A stretch of DNA of 64,000 nucleotides from Terrilactibacillus laevilacticus (GCF_006517395.1 NZ_VDCY01000001.1:496001-560000), one strand, 5' to 3'. Shown: positions 25,653-36,815, numbered from the stretch's first letter. Program-made: numbers and translations. Notes: a model not told the origin generated them from the letters alone.

Positions 25653-27020
25653 ATGGGAGAACAAACAACATTGAAACGTTCGCTCGGATTATGGTCGATT
25701 ATTTTGCTTGGTCTAGGTTATATGACACCAATGGTTGTGTTTGACACATTTGGAATTGTAGCTGGAACGACCAGTGGAGGAGTTCCGCTCGCTTATTTGG
25801 TCGCATTAGTTGCCATGTTACTAACAGCGCTTAGCTATGGAAAAATGGTTCAAGTCATGCCGAGTGCAGGAACAGCTTATTCTTATACATCAAAAACGAT
25901 TAACGGGCACCTTGGTTTTATGGTTGGCTGGGCTTCATTACTCGATTATTTATTACTGCCGATGGTCAATGCGCTTATTTTTCGAATTTATATGAATTCA
26001 TTTTTTCCAGAAATCTCAGTTTGGATTTGGATTACGGCATACGTCATTCTATTAACAGGATTAAATATTTGGAGTGTAAAATTGGCTTCACGTTTTAATA
26101 GTTCACTCGTCTTTTTACAAATTATTATGGTTGTATTTTTCGCAATTATTGCAGTGGTCAAACTACATAACGGCCATGGAAATGGTGTGATATTTAGTAT
26201 CGAGCCATTTATTCATTCAGGAATTCATTTTCAAACATTAATGATGGGGGCAACGGTTGTTTGTTTTTCATTTTTGGGTTTTGATGCGGTAACCACTTTT
26301 TCAGAAGAAACACCGAATCCAAAGAAAACCATACCAAAAGCAATTATCCTAACAACGTTATTTGGAGGTGCCTTGTTTATTGTTGCATCTTATTTCGCAC
26401 AATCGTTATATCCACACCTTTCAACATTTAAAAATACTGACGATACGTTACCTGAAATCGCAAAATATTCAGCTGGTGTGACCTTTCAAGTGTTCTTTTT
26501 TGCTGCAGCGTTTGCAGGGGTTTTATCCTCTGGCTTAGCATCACATGGAAGTGTTTCTCGCTTATTGTATGTCATGGGTAGAGATGGTGTTTTACCACGA
26601 AAAGCATTCGGTTATGTGCACCCGCGCTTTCGCACCCCGATGTTTAATGTTATTTTAGTCGGATTAGTGACGTTTGCTTCCATGTCTTTTAGTCTTGATC
26701 TCATTAGTTCCTTTATTAATTATGGCGCACTTACGGCTTTTTCTTTTGTCAATTTATCTGTCATTGCCCATTATCTGTTTAAGGAAAAACGCTTTAAGAC
26801 ACCAAAAGAAATTATCAACTATGCAATCTTACCGTTAGGTGGATTTGCTTTTATTGTCATGCTTTGGACGTCTTTATCTCATGATTCGATTTATTTTGGT
26901 TTAATCTGGTCGGCCATTGGTTTTATCTACTTACTTTGGCAAACGCGTTTGTTTAAGGTCCAACCTAAACAATTTGATTTTGAACTTGCTGAAGATACAG
27001 TTGAACTAAAAGCACAATAA
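25653..27020 (+). CDS. APC-superfamily amino-acid/amine permease
   Basis: 455 residues, about 12 membrane segments, APC fold. The N-terminus has the substrate-loop pattern GLGYMTPMVVFDTFGIVAG, and GFDAVTTFSEETPNPKKTIPKA is the conserved TM6-TM7 linker of the family. It is driven by a sigma-54 promoter with upstream activator palindromes, next to the activator gene and the putrescine aminotransferase/aldehyde dehydrogenase pair. It is therefore probably the uptake system for putrescine or a related amine or for GABA (inference). SD GAGGAAGAGGG precedes ATG 25653. The C-terminus is cytoplasmic and acidic. Confidence 0.85.
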   Translation: MGEQTTLKRSLGLWSIILLGLGYMTPMVVFDTFGIVAGTTSGGVPLAYLVALVAMLLTALSYGKMVQVMPSAGTAYSYTSKTINGHLGFMVGWASLLDYLLLPMVNALIFRIYMNSFFPEISVWIWITAYVILLTGLNIWSVKLASRFNSSLVFLQIIMVVFFAIIAVVKLHNGHGNGVIFSIEPFIHSGIHFQTLMMGATVVCFSFLGFDAVTTFSEETPNPKKTIPKAIILTTLFGGALFIVASYFAQSLYPHLSTFKNTDDTLPEIAKYSAGVTFQVFFFAAAFAGVLSSGLASHGSVSRLLYVMGRDGVLPRKAFGYVHPRFRTPMFNVILVGLVTFASMSFSLDLISSFINYGALTAFSFVNLSVIAHYLFKEKRFKTPKEIINYAILPLGGFAFIVMLWTSLSHDSIYFGLIWSAIGFIYLLWQTRLFKVQPKQFDFELAEDTVELKAQ

Positions 27021-27068
27021 TAAGGTGAAAAAACAGTAACACAATGATTATATAGCTAACTATTGATG

Positions 27069-27097
27069 TCATTATTTATAACTAGGTATGTTATAAT
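27069..27097 (+). promoter_or_regulatory. Sigma-A promoter of the sigma-54 activator gene
   Basis: Extended -10 TGTTATAAT (27089-27097) with a poor -35 TCATTA 17 bases upstream; activator ATG follows 27 bases later. The activator would thus be made constitutively, as is usual. Confidence 0.5.
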
Positions 27098-27123
27098 CGT
27101 TTCATAAGGAGGGCGATTAATAG

Positions 27124-29199
27124 ATGCTACCCATTCCTAGTGAAAAAATAAGACCTATTGTTAGTATTTCAATCGATCAGACAGAAGAAAAATTATCGGA
27201 ATATTTGAGACATTCATTCAACGATTATATTTTTATAAAAGATGGTAATCGGTTAACAGGTTATTTAAACGTTACAGATGCCTTTAAGAATGAATCTGTC
27301 ACTTTTGACCAAATCAAACAACTCACCCATCCACTAGATCACGCCTGTTTCCTGAACAAAGAACATACGTTGCTTGATCTATATCAAGTGATTGGGGAAG
27401 CTGTCACTCTTGTTAAAAATGATCGTAATCAAGTTATCGGTTATATCAAGAGAGAAGACTTGCTTGTAGAAATGTTTAAAGATGAAAGTCAAAATACAGA
27501 TTTATTAAAAACCATCTTAACATCTATACCAATGGGTATATTTGTCGTCAATCAAGATCGGAAAATTATCAATTGTAATGATTCTGGTTTAAAAATGATC
27601 AAAAGAAGGGCTATGGATGTGATAAATAATCCTGCTTGTCTCATTTTTAAACAAAAACATATTGATTATGTTTTTCGAACTGGTGAAACATTATTGAATC
27701 AAATCATTACTTCGGATAACATGGGAATTCTTGCTGATTATAGCCCAATAATTCAAAATAACCAGGAAGTAAGTGGGGCCGTCATTGTTGTCCAGGATTT
27801 GCCAATGGTAGAGAAAATGGCCATGGAAATGGAGTATGTAAAAAATTTAAACAATGATTTAAACGCTGTTTTATCCAGCGTATATGATGATATTTTAGTA
27901 TTAGATGAGAATGGCGTACTCCTAAGATGCAGTGAAGCTATGACACCAGACTATTGGGACATCGATTTTAAACGGTTTATTGGGAAATGTTTGCTTCACA
28001 TGGATTTTAATAGTGAATTCGACCCGAAGGCCATCCAATATGTAAAAGAAAACAAGGAAAAATATACTATTGTATATGAAACGAAAATTGGGAAAAAAGT
28101 GCTCACTGTAGGTACGCCAATATTGGATGAAGCAGGGGATTTACAACGAATCATTATTGCGTTACGGGATATAACAGAAACAGCCAACTTAAAACAGCAA
28201 TTAGACCAATATAAAAAGGAATTAGATGGTTTAAAAAAGAAAGACATATTTTTTAATCAAATGGTGTATCGCAGTGCAAGAATGGAAGAATTAATGATTC
28301 GTGTTAAGAAAGTAGCTGAATTTTCATCAACGGTCTTGATAAGTGGAGAATCTGGAGTAGGAAAAGAAGTCGTAGCCAAAGCGATTCATCAAATGGGTAG
28401 CCGCTCTAGTCAACCGTTCATTAAATTAAATTGTGGAGCTATTCCTGAACAATTATTAGAAAGTGAATTATTTGGTTATGTCAAAGGCGCTTTTACGGGA
28501 GCAGACGTTAAAGGTAAAAAAGGGTATTTTGAACAAGCTAATGGCGGTGTGATTTTTTTAGATGAAATAGGAGAAATGCCTATTCAACTTCAAGTGAAAC
28601 TCCTTCGTGTTTTGCAAGAAAATGAAGTTGTACCTGTTGGAAGTACAAAAACCATACCGATTGATGTCCAGATTGTAGCAGCCACTAATCGTGATTTGTC
28701 TATCATGATCAAAGAAGGGGAATTTCGTGAAGATCTATATTATCGTTTGAATGTCATTCCTATCCATGTACCGCCCCTGCGCGAGCGAACAGAAGATATA
28801 GCTCCGCTAACCATGCATTTTTTAAAACAATTTAATGAAAAATATCATAAACAGTATACGTTCATGCCGGATGCATTAAATTTACTAGAATTGTATAGTT
28901 GGCCTGGGAATATTAGAGAACTACAAAATGTTATTGAAAGATTAATTGTAGCATCGGATGATCATATCATTAATGCTGATCTCGTGACTAAGCTGATCAA
29001 GTTTGATTTAAGTTTGCCAGAATCGGAACCATTGAATCGAGTGATACCTATGCGACAGGCAAAGGAAAAATTAGAAAATGAGTTAATTATTTTGGCGATG
29101 AAGCGCTACAAAACGACCATCCGTGCAGCCGAGGTTCTTGAAATAAGCCAATCCACGGTAAGTCGGAAATATAAGAAACTGCTAGAGCAGAATCAATAG
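27124..29199 (+). CDS. Sigma-54-dependent transcriptional activator (CBS-PAS-PAS-AAA+-Fis HTH)
   Basis: 691 residues. A CBS-like pair (about 1-120) is followed by two PAS-type domains (about 135-235 and 250-360) and a short coiled coil. The AAA+ domain has Walker A GESGVGKE (about 407-414), the sigma-54-contacting GAFTGA loop (about 456), Walker B GVIFLDEIGE and the R-finger region. The C-terminus has a Fis-type HTH (TTIRAAEVLEISQSTVSRK). It has no receiver domain, so it senses a ligand rather than a phosphorelay. It should bind the TATGCA-N4-TGCATA palindromes and activate the permease and the aldehyde dehydrogenase-patA promoters. Architecture resembles RocR/GabR-like activators of bacilli. 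Confidence 0.9.
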   Translation: MLPIPSEKIRPIVSISIDQTEEKLSEYLRHSFNDYIFIKDGNRLTGYLNVTDAFKNESVTFDQIKQLTHPLDHACFLNKEHTLLDLYQVIGEAVTLVKNDRNQVIGYIKREDLLVEMFKDESQNTDLLKTILTSIPMGIFVVNQDRKIINCNDSGLKMIKRRAMDVINNPACLIFKQKHIDYVFRTGETLLNQIITSDNMGILADYSPIIQNNQEVSGAVIVVQDLPMVEKMAMEMEYVKNLNNDLNAVLSSVYDDILVLDENGVLLRCSEAMTPDYWDIDFKRFIGKCLLHMDFNSEFDPKAIQYVKENKEKYTIVYETKIGKKVLTVGTPILDEAGDLQRIIIALRDITETANLKQQLDQYKKELDGLKKKDIFFNQMVYRSARMEELMIRVKKVAEFSSTVLISGESGVGKEVVAKAIHQMGSRSSQPFIKLNCGAIPEQLLESELFGYVKGAFTGADVKGKKGYFEQANGGVIFLDEIGEMPIQLQVKLLRVLQENEVVPVGSTKTIPIDVQIVAATNRDLSIMIKEGEFREDLYYRLNVIPIHVPPLRERTEDIAPLTMHFLKQFNEKYHKQYTFMPDALNLLELYSWPGNIRELQNVIERLIVASDDHIINADLVTKLIKFDLSLPESEPLNRVIPMRQAKEKLENELIILAMKRYKTTIRAAEVLEISQSTVSRKYKKLLEQNQ

Positions 29200-29262
29200 A
29201 CTATCAAACTCCCCATTACATTTTAGTTTAATAAAGTAACTTTCATCAATGGGGTCTTTCTA

Positions 29263-29284
29263 GCCGTTAAGGCGGGATAAAAAA
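29263..29284 (-). repeat. Fragment of family A repeat (inverted)
   Basis: CTAGCCGTTAAGGCGGGAT on the plus strand is the reverse complement of the left edge of the copies at 3.4 kb (CGCCTTAACGGCTAG) and 59.5 kb (TCCCACCTTAACGG). About 20 bases only, so it may be a relic. Confidence 0.45.
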
Positions 29285-29291
29285 ATAGCTC

Positions 29292-29331
29292 AAACCACCA
29301 TTCTTTAGACGGGGATGGTGGTTAATTTTTT
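29292..29331 (+). terminator. Terminator after the sigma-54 activator
   Basis: AACCACCATTC / GATGGTGGTT stem then TAATTTTTT. Confidence 0.82.
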
Positions 29332-29358
29332 CTTTAATAATGCAATTAAGAATACTGT

Positions 29359-29374
29359 TATGCAAAAAAGCATA
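29359..29374. promoter_or_regulatory. Upstream activating palindrome of the aldehyde dehydrogenase-patA operon
   Basis: TATGCAAAAAAGCATA, same half-sites (TATGC/GCATA) as the pair at 25463-25497; 115 bp upstream of the second -24/-12 promoter. Confidence 0.65.
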
Positions 29375-29488
29375 GTCTTACAAACTCTTCTTATTCGGTT
29401 GGAAACGAAATTTCTTCATTTAGCGCCTCTTTTGTGCCTCAGTTCGTGATGTCTTTAAGGTTTTCAATGATTAAAGGAGGATTAATAG

Positions 29489-29505
29489 TTGGCATGAAGT
29501 TTGCA
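29489..29505 (+). promoter_or_regulatory. Sigma-54 (-24/-12) promoter of the aldehyde dehydrogenase-patA operon
   Basis: TTGGCATGAAGTTTGCA: TGGCA, six bases, TTGC. Predicted start near 29516. Confidence 0.85.
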
Positions 29506-29562
29506 TGTACTAGACTAAGAGGGAATAAATTAACGATCATTTAAAAATATATGGAAGGAGAC

Positions 29563-29579
29563 ATGATACGGTCGTATCA

Positions 29580-29583
<4 letters not shown>
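29563..29583 (+). other. Possible six-codon leader ORF and palindrome before the aldehyde dehydrogenase
   Basis: The SD GGAAGGAG (29553-29560) is ideally placed for ATG 29563, which encodes only MIRSYQ before a TGA that overlaps the ATG of the aldehyde dehydrogenase (ATGA). The same bases form a palindrome TGATACG-GT-CGTATCA (29564-29579). Either the leader is translated and couples to the enzyme, or the stem folds and brings the SD close to ATG 29580. Confidence 0.45.
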
Positions 29584-32463
<2,880 letters not shown>

Positions 32464-32473
32464 AGATAAAAAT

Positions 32474-32516
32474 AAAACCTTGACTCTTATCAAATGAATA
32501 GGAGCAAGGTTTTTGT
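32474..32516 (+). terminator. Terminator after patA
   Basis: AAACCTTG...CAAGGTTTTT stem extended by GACTC/GGAG-type pairing; T run. Confidence 0.78.
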
Positions 32517-32905
32517 GCTTGGATGCAAAGTTCTGGCCATAAAGCACATCCTTAATAAAAACGACTCGCCGATTGTTTCAGGACCTAGGTATTATTTTGA
32601 AATGTAAACATTATGAATCTAGAACATGATCATCATGTAATTAATGGAAATAATGAACGTTTATTCAATCTTCAAAGCTCACGTATCATTTGTCAACTTT
32701 CATAGTTTTTAATTGAAAAGAAAGAGGAGGATTTAGAGAAAACATTCGAAATATTAATGAAGAAAAAACAGAAGAATTAATATCATCTCTTTTAGGCGTT
32801 AGCCCTCTCATAATCATTTAGGTGACATATAGTATTGAATGAGAGGCAGGCATTTGTCATGTTTTGTATTCGTTTATGATGCAATAAAAAGAGGAGAGTG
32901 GCTTT
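32517..32905. other. Gene-poor stretch before the Gly/Tyr-rich protein gene
   Basis: About 390 bases. A good SD (AGAGGAGG, 32723-32730) is followed by an open 29-codon frame to TAG 32819 (reading FRENIRNINEEKTEELIS...) with coding-like composition but no ATG, GTG or TTG near the SD. It may be a decayed small gene. Nothing else stands out. Confidence 0.3.
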
Positions 32906-33280
32906 ATGTCTATTCGAGATAACTATAATCAATCTTATCAGTACTTGAACCAAGCAGTGGAAATCATGTGTGCAGACGGCAAGGTTTATCAAGGAATTGT
33001 TCATTCTGTCGACCATGAAAATGTGTATATACAACCGTTTAATGAGAAGGCACAACGCCCCTATGAAAATGAAGATGAAAGGTTTTTTGCAGCTCCATTT
33101 GTCGGAGCCTTGACGGGCGGTTTGATCGGGGTTAGTCTAGGCAGTATTTTAGCTTTTAGACCATGTGGCCCTTATGGTTGCCCTTATCCATATGGTGGTG
33201 GATATGGCTACGGAGCTGGTTATGGATATGGTTATGGATCGGTTCCTCCTTACTATGGTCCAAGACCGGGATATTATTAA
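32906..33280 (+). CDS. Lsm-like N-terminus with Gly/Tyr/Pro-rich tail, function unknown
   Basis: 124 residues in three parts. Residues 14-45 (QAVEIMCADGKVYQGIVHSV... VYIQPF) look like an Lsm/SH3-type beta-barrel strand set. Residues 64-86 form a hydrophobic Gly-rich segment (APFVGALTGGLIGVSLGSIL), possibly membrane-inserting. The tail (88-124) is almost only Gly, Tyr and Pro (GYGYGAGYGYGYG, PPYYGPRPGYY), with two Cys. Tyr/Gly-rich tails are common in Bacillus spore-coat proteins and could be Tgl or peroxidase cross-linking substrates, but this is inference. SD GAGGAGAG precedes ATG 32906. Monocistronic. Confidence 0.72.
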   Translation: MSIRDNYNQSYQYLNQAVEIMCADGKVYQGIVHSVDHENVYIQPFNEKAQRPYENEDERFFAAPFVGALTGGLIGVSLGSILAFRPCGPYGCPYPYGGGYGYGAGYGYGYGSVPPYYGPRPGYY

Positions 33281-33330
33281 TAAGTATGAGGAACTTGTGA
33301 TAATAATACATGATCTAACAAGTATAATAA

Positions 33331-33365
33331 AATGAAAAATGCTCCTAGTTGGGAGCATTTTCATT
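33331..33365. terminator. Bidirectional terminator between the Gly/Tyr-rich gene and the SDR gene
   Basis: AATGAAAAATGCTCC / GGGAGCATTTTCATT, near-perfect palindrome, T/A runs on both sides. Confidence 0.82.
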
Positions 33366-33381
33366 TAACTATCTTAATTTA

Positions 33382-34173
33382 TTATACATATTTTATTGAA
33401 CCGCCATTGACGGCATATTCAGACCCTGTTACGTAAGAAGCTTGGTTTGAAGCAAGAAAGACAACAACGGCCGCTATCTCCTCGGGTTTACCTATAGAAC
33501 CTCTAGGAATTTGCCTAACATTTTTCGCAAAATGTTCTATGGCTTTTTCACCATCCATGTTAAATTTTTCAGCAAGCATATCAATCATACCGCCGGGTTG
33601 TTCCCACATATGCGTTCGAGTAGGTCCAGGGGATACACAGTTAACACGAACCCCTTCAGGTCCAAATTCTTTTGCTAAGGCTGACGTAAGGTTGATAACC
33701 CCTGCTTTACTTACGCTGTAGTCTATGGCAAATTCATCTGGTTGATGACCACTTTCTGAAGCTATGGAGATGATGGAAGATTGGTCTTGTTTAGTAAGAT
33801 GAGGTATGGCAGCACGACTGACTCGAATCATACTATACAGATTCGTCCTTAATGTATTGTCCCAGTCATCGTCCGTTAAAGCTAAAAAACTATGTTTATA
33901 TTTTGCTATGCCGACATTATTGATTAGGATATCAATTTTTCCAAATCGATCAATCGCTTTATTAATTAATGTTTCAGCGCCTTCTTGTGTACTTAGATCG
34001 ACTTCAACAGGGAATAGACTATCTTGTGAGGCGATGTTTTGAAATCCCTCGATATGTATATCTCCGGCTACAACCTTAGCTTCTTCGTTAAGAAAGGCTT
34101 TAGTAATGGCGAGACCCATACCGGCATGGGCACCTGTAACGACAACGACTTTTTCCTTTAAACTTAAGTCCAT
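33382..34173 (-). CDS. Short-chain dehydrogenase/reductase
   Basis: 263 residues, classical SDR. TGAHAGMG (13-20) is the NAD(P)-binding TGxxxGxG, DIHIEG suggests an NAD-type acidic residue at the end of beta 2, NNVG is present, and the catalytic Ser (SIASESG), Tyr and Lys (DYSVSK) are intact. The C-terminal FLASNQASYVTGSEYAVNGG is typical. Substrate unknown. The frame begins at 34221, but ATG 34173 (MDLSLKEK) matches the SDR N-terminus and has AGGAGA upstream. It is divergent from a VOC/glyoxalase-like gene with a long inverted repeat between them, so the two may be co-regulated. Confidence 0.88.
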   Translation of the reverse strand: MDLSLKEKVVVVTGAHAGMGLAITKAFLNEEAKVVAGDIHIEGFQNIASQDSLFPVEVDLSTQEGAETLINKAIDRFGKIDILINNVGIAKYKHSFLALTDDDWDNTLRTNLYSMIRVSRAAIPHLTKQDQSSIISIASESGHQPDEFAIDYSVSKAGVINLTSALAKEFGPEGVRVNCVSPGPTRTHMWEQPGGMIDMLAEKFNMDGEKAIEHFAKNVRQIPRGSIGKPEEIAAVVVFLASNQASYVTGSEYAVNGGSIKYV

Positions 34174-34289
34174 AGATCCTATCTCTCCTTTTTCCTTTTT
34201 TAAACTTATACCCTTATTCAATATAAATAAAACCTACTGATGAAAATTGAATACAAAGTTTAAATTTAAAAACAGTATTTCTTGTTCAG

Positions 34290-34335
34290 ATATCTGTACT
34301 ATAATAATTAATAGAGGGACGTACAGTACAGATAT
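34290..34335. promoter_or_regulatory. Inverted repeat in the SDR-VOC divergent region, candidate operator
   Basis: ATATCTGTACT (34290-34300) and AGTACAGATAT (34325-34335), perfect 11-base arms 24 bases apart. The left arm runs into a -10-like TATAAT (34300-34305), so a bound regulator would affect the VOC promoter. No regulator gene is adjacent. Confidence 0.55.
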
Positions 34336-34384
34336 AGATACCAAAAAAATCACAAAATAGGTGGTAAAAGAGGAGGACATAGAG

Positions 34385-34771
34385 ATGGAGATTATGGGTA
34401 TCCACCATATTGCTATTATTTGTTCGGATTATGAAAAATCAAAGCATTTTTATGTCAATATTTTGGGTTGTCAAGTTATTCATGAACATTACAGAGAAGA
34501 GAGGCAGTCGTATAAATGTGATTTGAGATTAGGTGAGTCCGATCAAATTGAATTGTTTTCATTCCCGAGTCCACCTGGAAGATTAACTCATCCTGAAGCC
34601 TGTGGATTACGGCATCTAGCGTTTAAGGTCAAGGATATTAACCAAGCTAAATTAGAACTAGAAGAAGCGGATATAGAAGTTGAGTCGATTCGTAAAGATC
34701 CAATCACCGGAAAATTATTTACTTTTTTTCAAGATCCTGACCATCTTCCGCTTGAGTTATATGAAATATAA
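34385..34771 (+). CDS. VOC-family (glyoxalase/dioxygenase fold) protein
   Basis: 128 residues, two beta-alpha-beta-beta-beta modules. IHHIAIICSDYEKSKHFYVNILG is the N-terminal module with a metal-ligand His; EACGLRHLAFKVKDI has the second, and the C-terminal FFQDPDHLPLELYE holds the Glu. The pattern is that of the small GloA2/YwbC-like proteins. It may be a lactoylglutathione-lyase-like enzyme or act on another small metabolite. The open frame starts at 34361, but GAGGAGG is eight bases before ATG 34385. Divergent from the SDR gene, sharing a candidate operator. Confidence 0.85.
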   Translation: MEIMGIHHIAIICSDYEKSKHFYVNILGCQVIHEHYREERQSYKCDLRLGESDQIELFSFPSPPGRLTHPEACGLRHLAFKVKDINQAKLELEEADIEVESIRKDPITGKLFTFFQDPDHLPLELYEI

Positions 34772-35030
34772 GTGCGTGTTCAAAAAGGTGACAAATTAGA
34801 AGGGTTACTGGCTAAGTACGCTGGCATCCTACAAGAAACGCCAGTACTAGCCCGTCCTGGGCGTCGGAAGGGGAAGAACGGCATAGCTCCTTAGGACTAG
34901 CATTCCACATGATGTGGTAGCTTCAGGCGCCAGCGTGAGCGATTTTAGCCAGCGATCCTCTTGTATCCACGTACATGAGGACCGAAAAAACAAGTGGGCA
35001 CCAAGATTCGCAGCTTATCATAGCATTTTT
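34772..35030 (+). repeat. Family C MITE-like repeat, copy 1, with nested hairpin insert
   Basis: Begins AGTGCGTGTTCAAAAAGGTG, ACAAATTAGAAG, then an unrelated 145-base palindromic unit (34808-34952, arms CTGGCTAAGTACGCTGGC and GCCAGCG...TTAGCCAG), then resumes with GATC...CATGAGGACCGAAAAAACAAG and GATTCGCAGCTTATCA. The flanking parts match, in order, the inverted copy at 54247-54400. The nested unit looks like a separate insertion or an alternative internal module. Confidence 0.72.
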
Positions 35031-35084
35031 TTTCAACGATCGTATAGCTTAATCTAATACTTATGCCAATAAAAGGGTTAGTTA

Positions 35085-35205
35085 AGCTCCCCGCCTCAAG
35101 ACTCTGAGTATTCAAAGAAGATAGGAGGGGGATCAACTGCCCGTAAAGGACTATTAAAAAATCGCGGCTTGTAAAATCAAGGCGGGAGGGTAAAACCATC
35201 TTTTA
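35085..35205 (+). repeat. Family A repeat, copy 3 (left domain only)
   Basis: CTCCCCGCCTCAAGACTC, then GGAGGGGGATCAACTGCCCGTAAAGGA, the latter shared exactly with the copy at 59.5 kb, and closing AAGGCGGGAGGG that pairs with the CCCCGCCT at the start. The right-hand AGGCGTCC domain is absent. The minus-strand frame 34945-35199 lies over the repeats and is not a gene. Confidence 0.6.
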
Positions 35206-35392
35206 TTCAAATGAAGATGACCATCTGCTGAAAATATAAAAACAAACGATTGATCATGCTCGCCACGAGTGAGATATACACGTTGAATAAGAGGTTTTGG
35301 TAGATAAAACGGTTAACCGTCTGTTATGATGTAATAAGTATTTATATTTAGGAAGTATGAGGAAATGAAAATGAGGAAAGAAGTGATGTGCG

Positions 35393-35806
35393 ATGAATAA
35401 GCGTGATGCCCTCGTTGCACTTAAAGAAAAAGGTTATAAACATACGGATAAACGAGAGGATATTTTGCAGCTCTTTGAAAATAGTAATGGCTATATCTCA
35501 GCTAAAGATATCCAAACGGCTTTAAAGTCAACTTATCCAGGTTTAAGTTTTGATACAATCTATCGTAATCTTTCACTATTTGTAGACATGAACATACTAG
35601 AGACAACGGAACTTAATGGCGAGAAAATGTATCAGTTTTACTGCTCGCATCATCATCACCATCATTTTATTTGTCTAAAATGTGGAAAAACACATTCAAT
35701 CGATGTCTGTCCAATGGAGAGTATACACGGACTAGATCCTAATTTTGTTGTAACTGGTCACAAGTTTGAAATTTATGGTTACTGTAAAGAGTGCAAATGC
35801 AAATAA
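35393..35806 (+). CDS. zur: Zinc uptake regulator Zur (Fur family)
   Basis: 137 residues. The N-terminal winged helix (GYKHTDKREDILQLFENSNGYISA, YPGLSFDTIYRNLSLF) and the dimer/metal domain with CSHHHHHHF, CLKCGKTHSIDVCP, GHKFEIYGYCKEC are the pattern of Bacillus Zur (YqfV) rather than Fur or PerR. Two CxxC pairs (CLKC and CKEC) bind the structural zinc. It represses zinc-uptake genes when zinc is sufficient. ATG 35393 follows GAGGAAAG by about 12 bases. No zinc transporter is adjacent and I did not see a Zur box in the window. Confidence 0.9.
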   Translation: MNKRDALVALKEKGYKHTDKREDILQLFENSNGYISAKDIQTALKSTYPGLSFDTIYRNLSLFVDMNILETTELNGEKMYQFYCSHHHHHHFICLKCGKTHSIDVCPMESIHGLDPNFVVTGHKFEIYGYCKECKCK

Positions 35807-35884
35807 AACGAGAAAAAGTGTGTGAATACGTTCCTAGTTTATTTGGATGGTATTTATTTTAAAATAAAATAGGATGAATAGATG

Positions 35885-35932
35885 AGCCTCCACTAGATAA
35901 AAATACCTTTATATTGTTATCGCATGGAGGCT
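35885..35932 (+). promoter_or_regulatory. Hairpin that masks the SD of the alpha/beta hydrolase gene
   Basis: AGCCTCCA (35885-35892) is perfectly complementary to TGGAGGCT (35925-35932), which contains the SD GGAGG (35926-35930). The loop is 32 bases. If it folds, it would block ribosome binding. Confidence 0.5.
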
Positions 35933-35938
35933 ATAAGT

Positions 35939-36709
35939 ATGCCTTATTTTGAAAATTCAAGTGGCGTGAATATCTACTTTGAAACCATTGGAGAAGGACG
36001 GCCGATCATTTTTATTCATCCGCCTCTATTGGGGCATAATGTTTTTAAATATCAAAAAAAATTAAGTGAACATTTTAAAGTTATTTTATTTGATGGAAGA
36101 GGGCATGGAAAAAGCTCTTATAAGCCTTGTTCAGGAGGTGTTCTAGATACGCATGTCAAAGATTTAAGAGATCTGGTTGAGTTTCTTAATATAAAGAAAC
36201 CCATTATTGTGGGATATTCTAATGGCGGTTTAATTGCACAATTGTATGCTCTAAAATTTCCTAATGATATTGAAGTGTTAATTTTTTTTGGCGGTTATCC
36301 TGTTGTAAATTCAATAACATTAGCTATGATTTATCAACTTGGAATCGGTTTTATGAAAACGAATAATAAGACATTATTGAGTTATATCCTTTCTCGTACT
36401 CATGCAGTAACGGAAGAAGATCAAAAAGAACTGTTTGTTTATATGTTAAAAGCAAATAATAAATCTGTATTGGAATTATATTGTGAAGGAAAAGACACCA
36501 ATTTAATCGACCAACTTAGTAAATTTAACAATCTTCCCATTTTAGCGATATATGGGATGAATGATTGGTATACTAAAAAATACAATAAATTTTACTCGGG
36601 ACTAAAGCAGTCAAAAACGGTTCTAGTTGAAGGAGCAACTCATCAAATTCCTATTCGTTGTCACGAAGAGGTAAATGCTGCGATCACTCATTTTTTAAGA
36701 GATTTATGA
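35939..36709 (+). CDS. Alpha/beta hydrolase
   Basis: 256 residues. HPPLLGH after strand 3 gives the oxyanion HG-like loop, the nucleophile elbow is GYSNGG (Ser about 93), the acid is the Asp of IYGMNDWYT (about 203) and the His is in EGATHQIPI (about 232). No signal peptide. The family includes esterases, peroxidases and C-C hydrolases; specificity cannot be told. ATG 35924 overlaps the SD, so the start is ATG 35939, eight bases after GGAGG. The SD lies in a possible hairpin. Monocistronic, and no functional link to Zur next door is seen. Confidence 0.88.
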   Translation: MPYFENSSGVNIYFETIGEGRPIIFIHPPLLGHNVFKYQKKLSEHFKVILFDGRGHGKSSYKPCSGGVLDTHVKDLRDLVEFLNIKKPIIVGYSNGGLIAQLYALKFPNDIEVLIFFGGYPVVNSITLAMIYQLGIGFMKTNNKTLLSYILSRTHAVTEEDQKELFVYMLKANNKSVLELYCEGKDTNLIDQLSKFNNLPILAIYGMNDWYTKKYNKFYSGLKQSKTVLVEGATHQIPIRCHEEVNAAITHFLRDL

Positions 36710-36724
36710 ATAAGGTTGTGGGTA

Positions 36725-36815
36725 ATAAAGAAAACAACTTGCCGAGTGCGGGGCCTGTAAGGCGCTAGAACAGAGACCTGAGCCCGCACTTTTATGCCTT
36801 TTCTTAAAGGTGTAA
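36725..36815 (-). repeat. Family B structured repeat, copy 3 (inverted)
   Basis: Reverse complement reads TACACCTTTAAGAAAAGGCATAAAAGTGCGGG..., TCTCTGTTCTAGCGCC, TTACAGGCCCCGCACTCGGC and TTTTCTTTATTACC, the same blocks as copies at 15.3 and 21.7 kb. Best-preserved GTGCGGG/CCCCGCAC stem of the three. Confidence 0.75.

Noticed and set aside
32732-32821. 29-codon frame after a good SD
   Set aside because: No start codon at a usable distance; listed only as a possible relic in the gap entry.
34945-35199. Minus-strand open frame of 84 codons
   Set aside because: Spans family C and A repeat sequence; no SD and no family pattern.
35649-35667. His-tag-like run in zur
   Set aside because: A natural His cluster at the metal site of Zur proteins, not an engineered tag.
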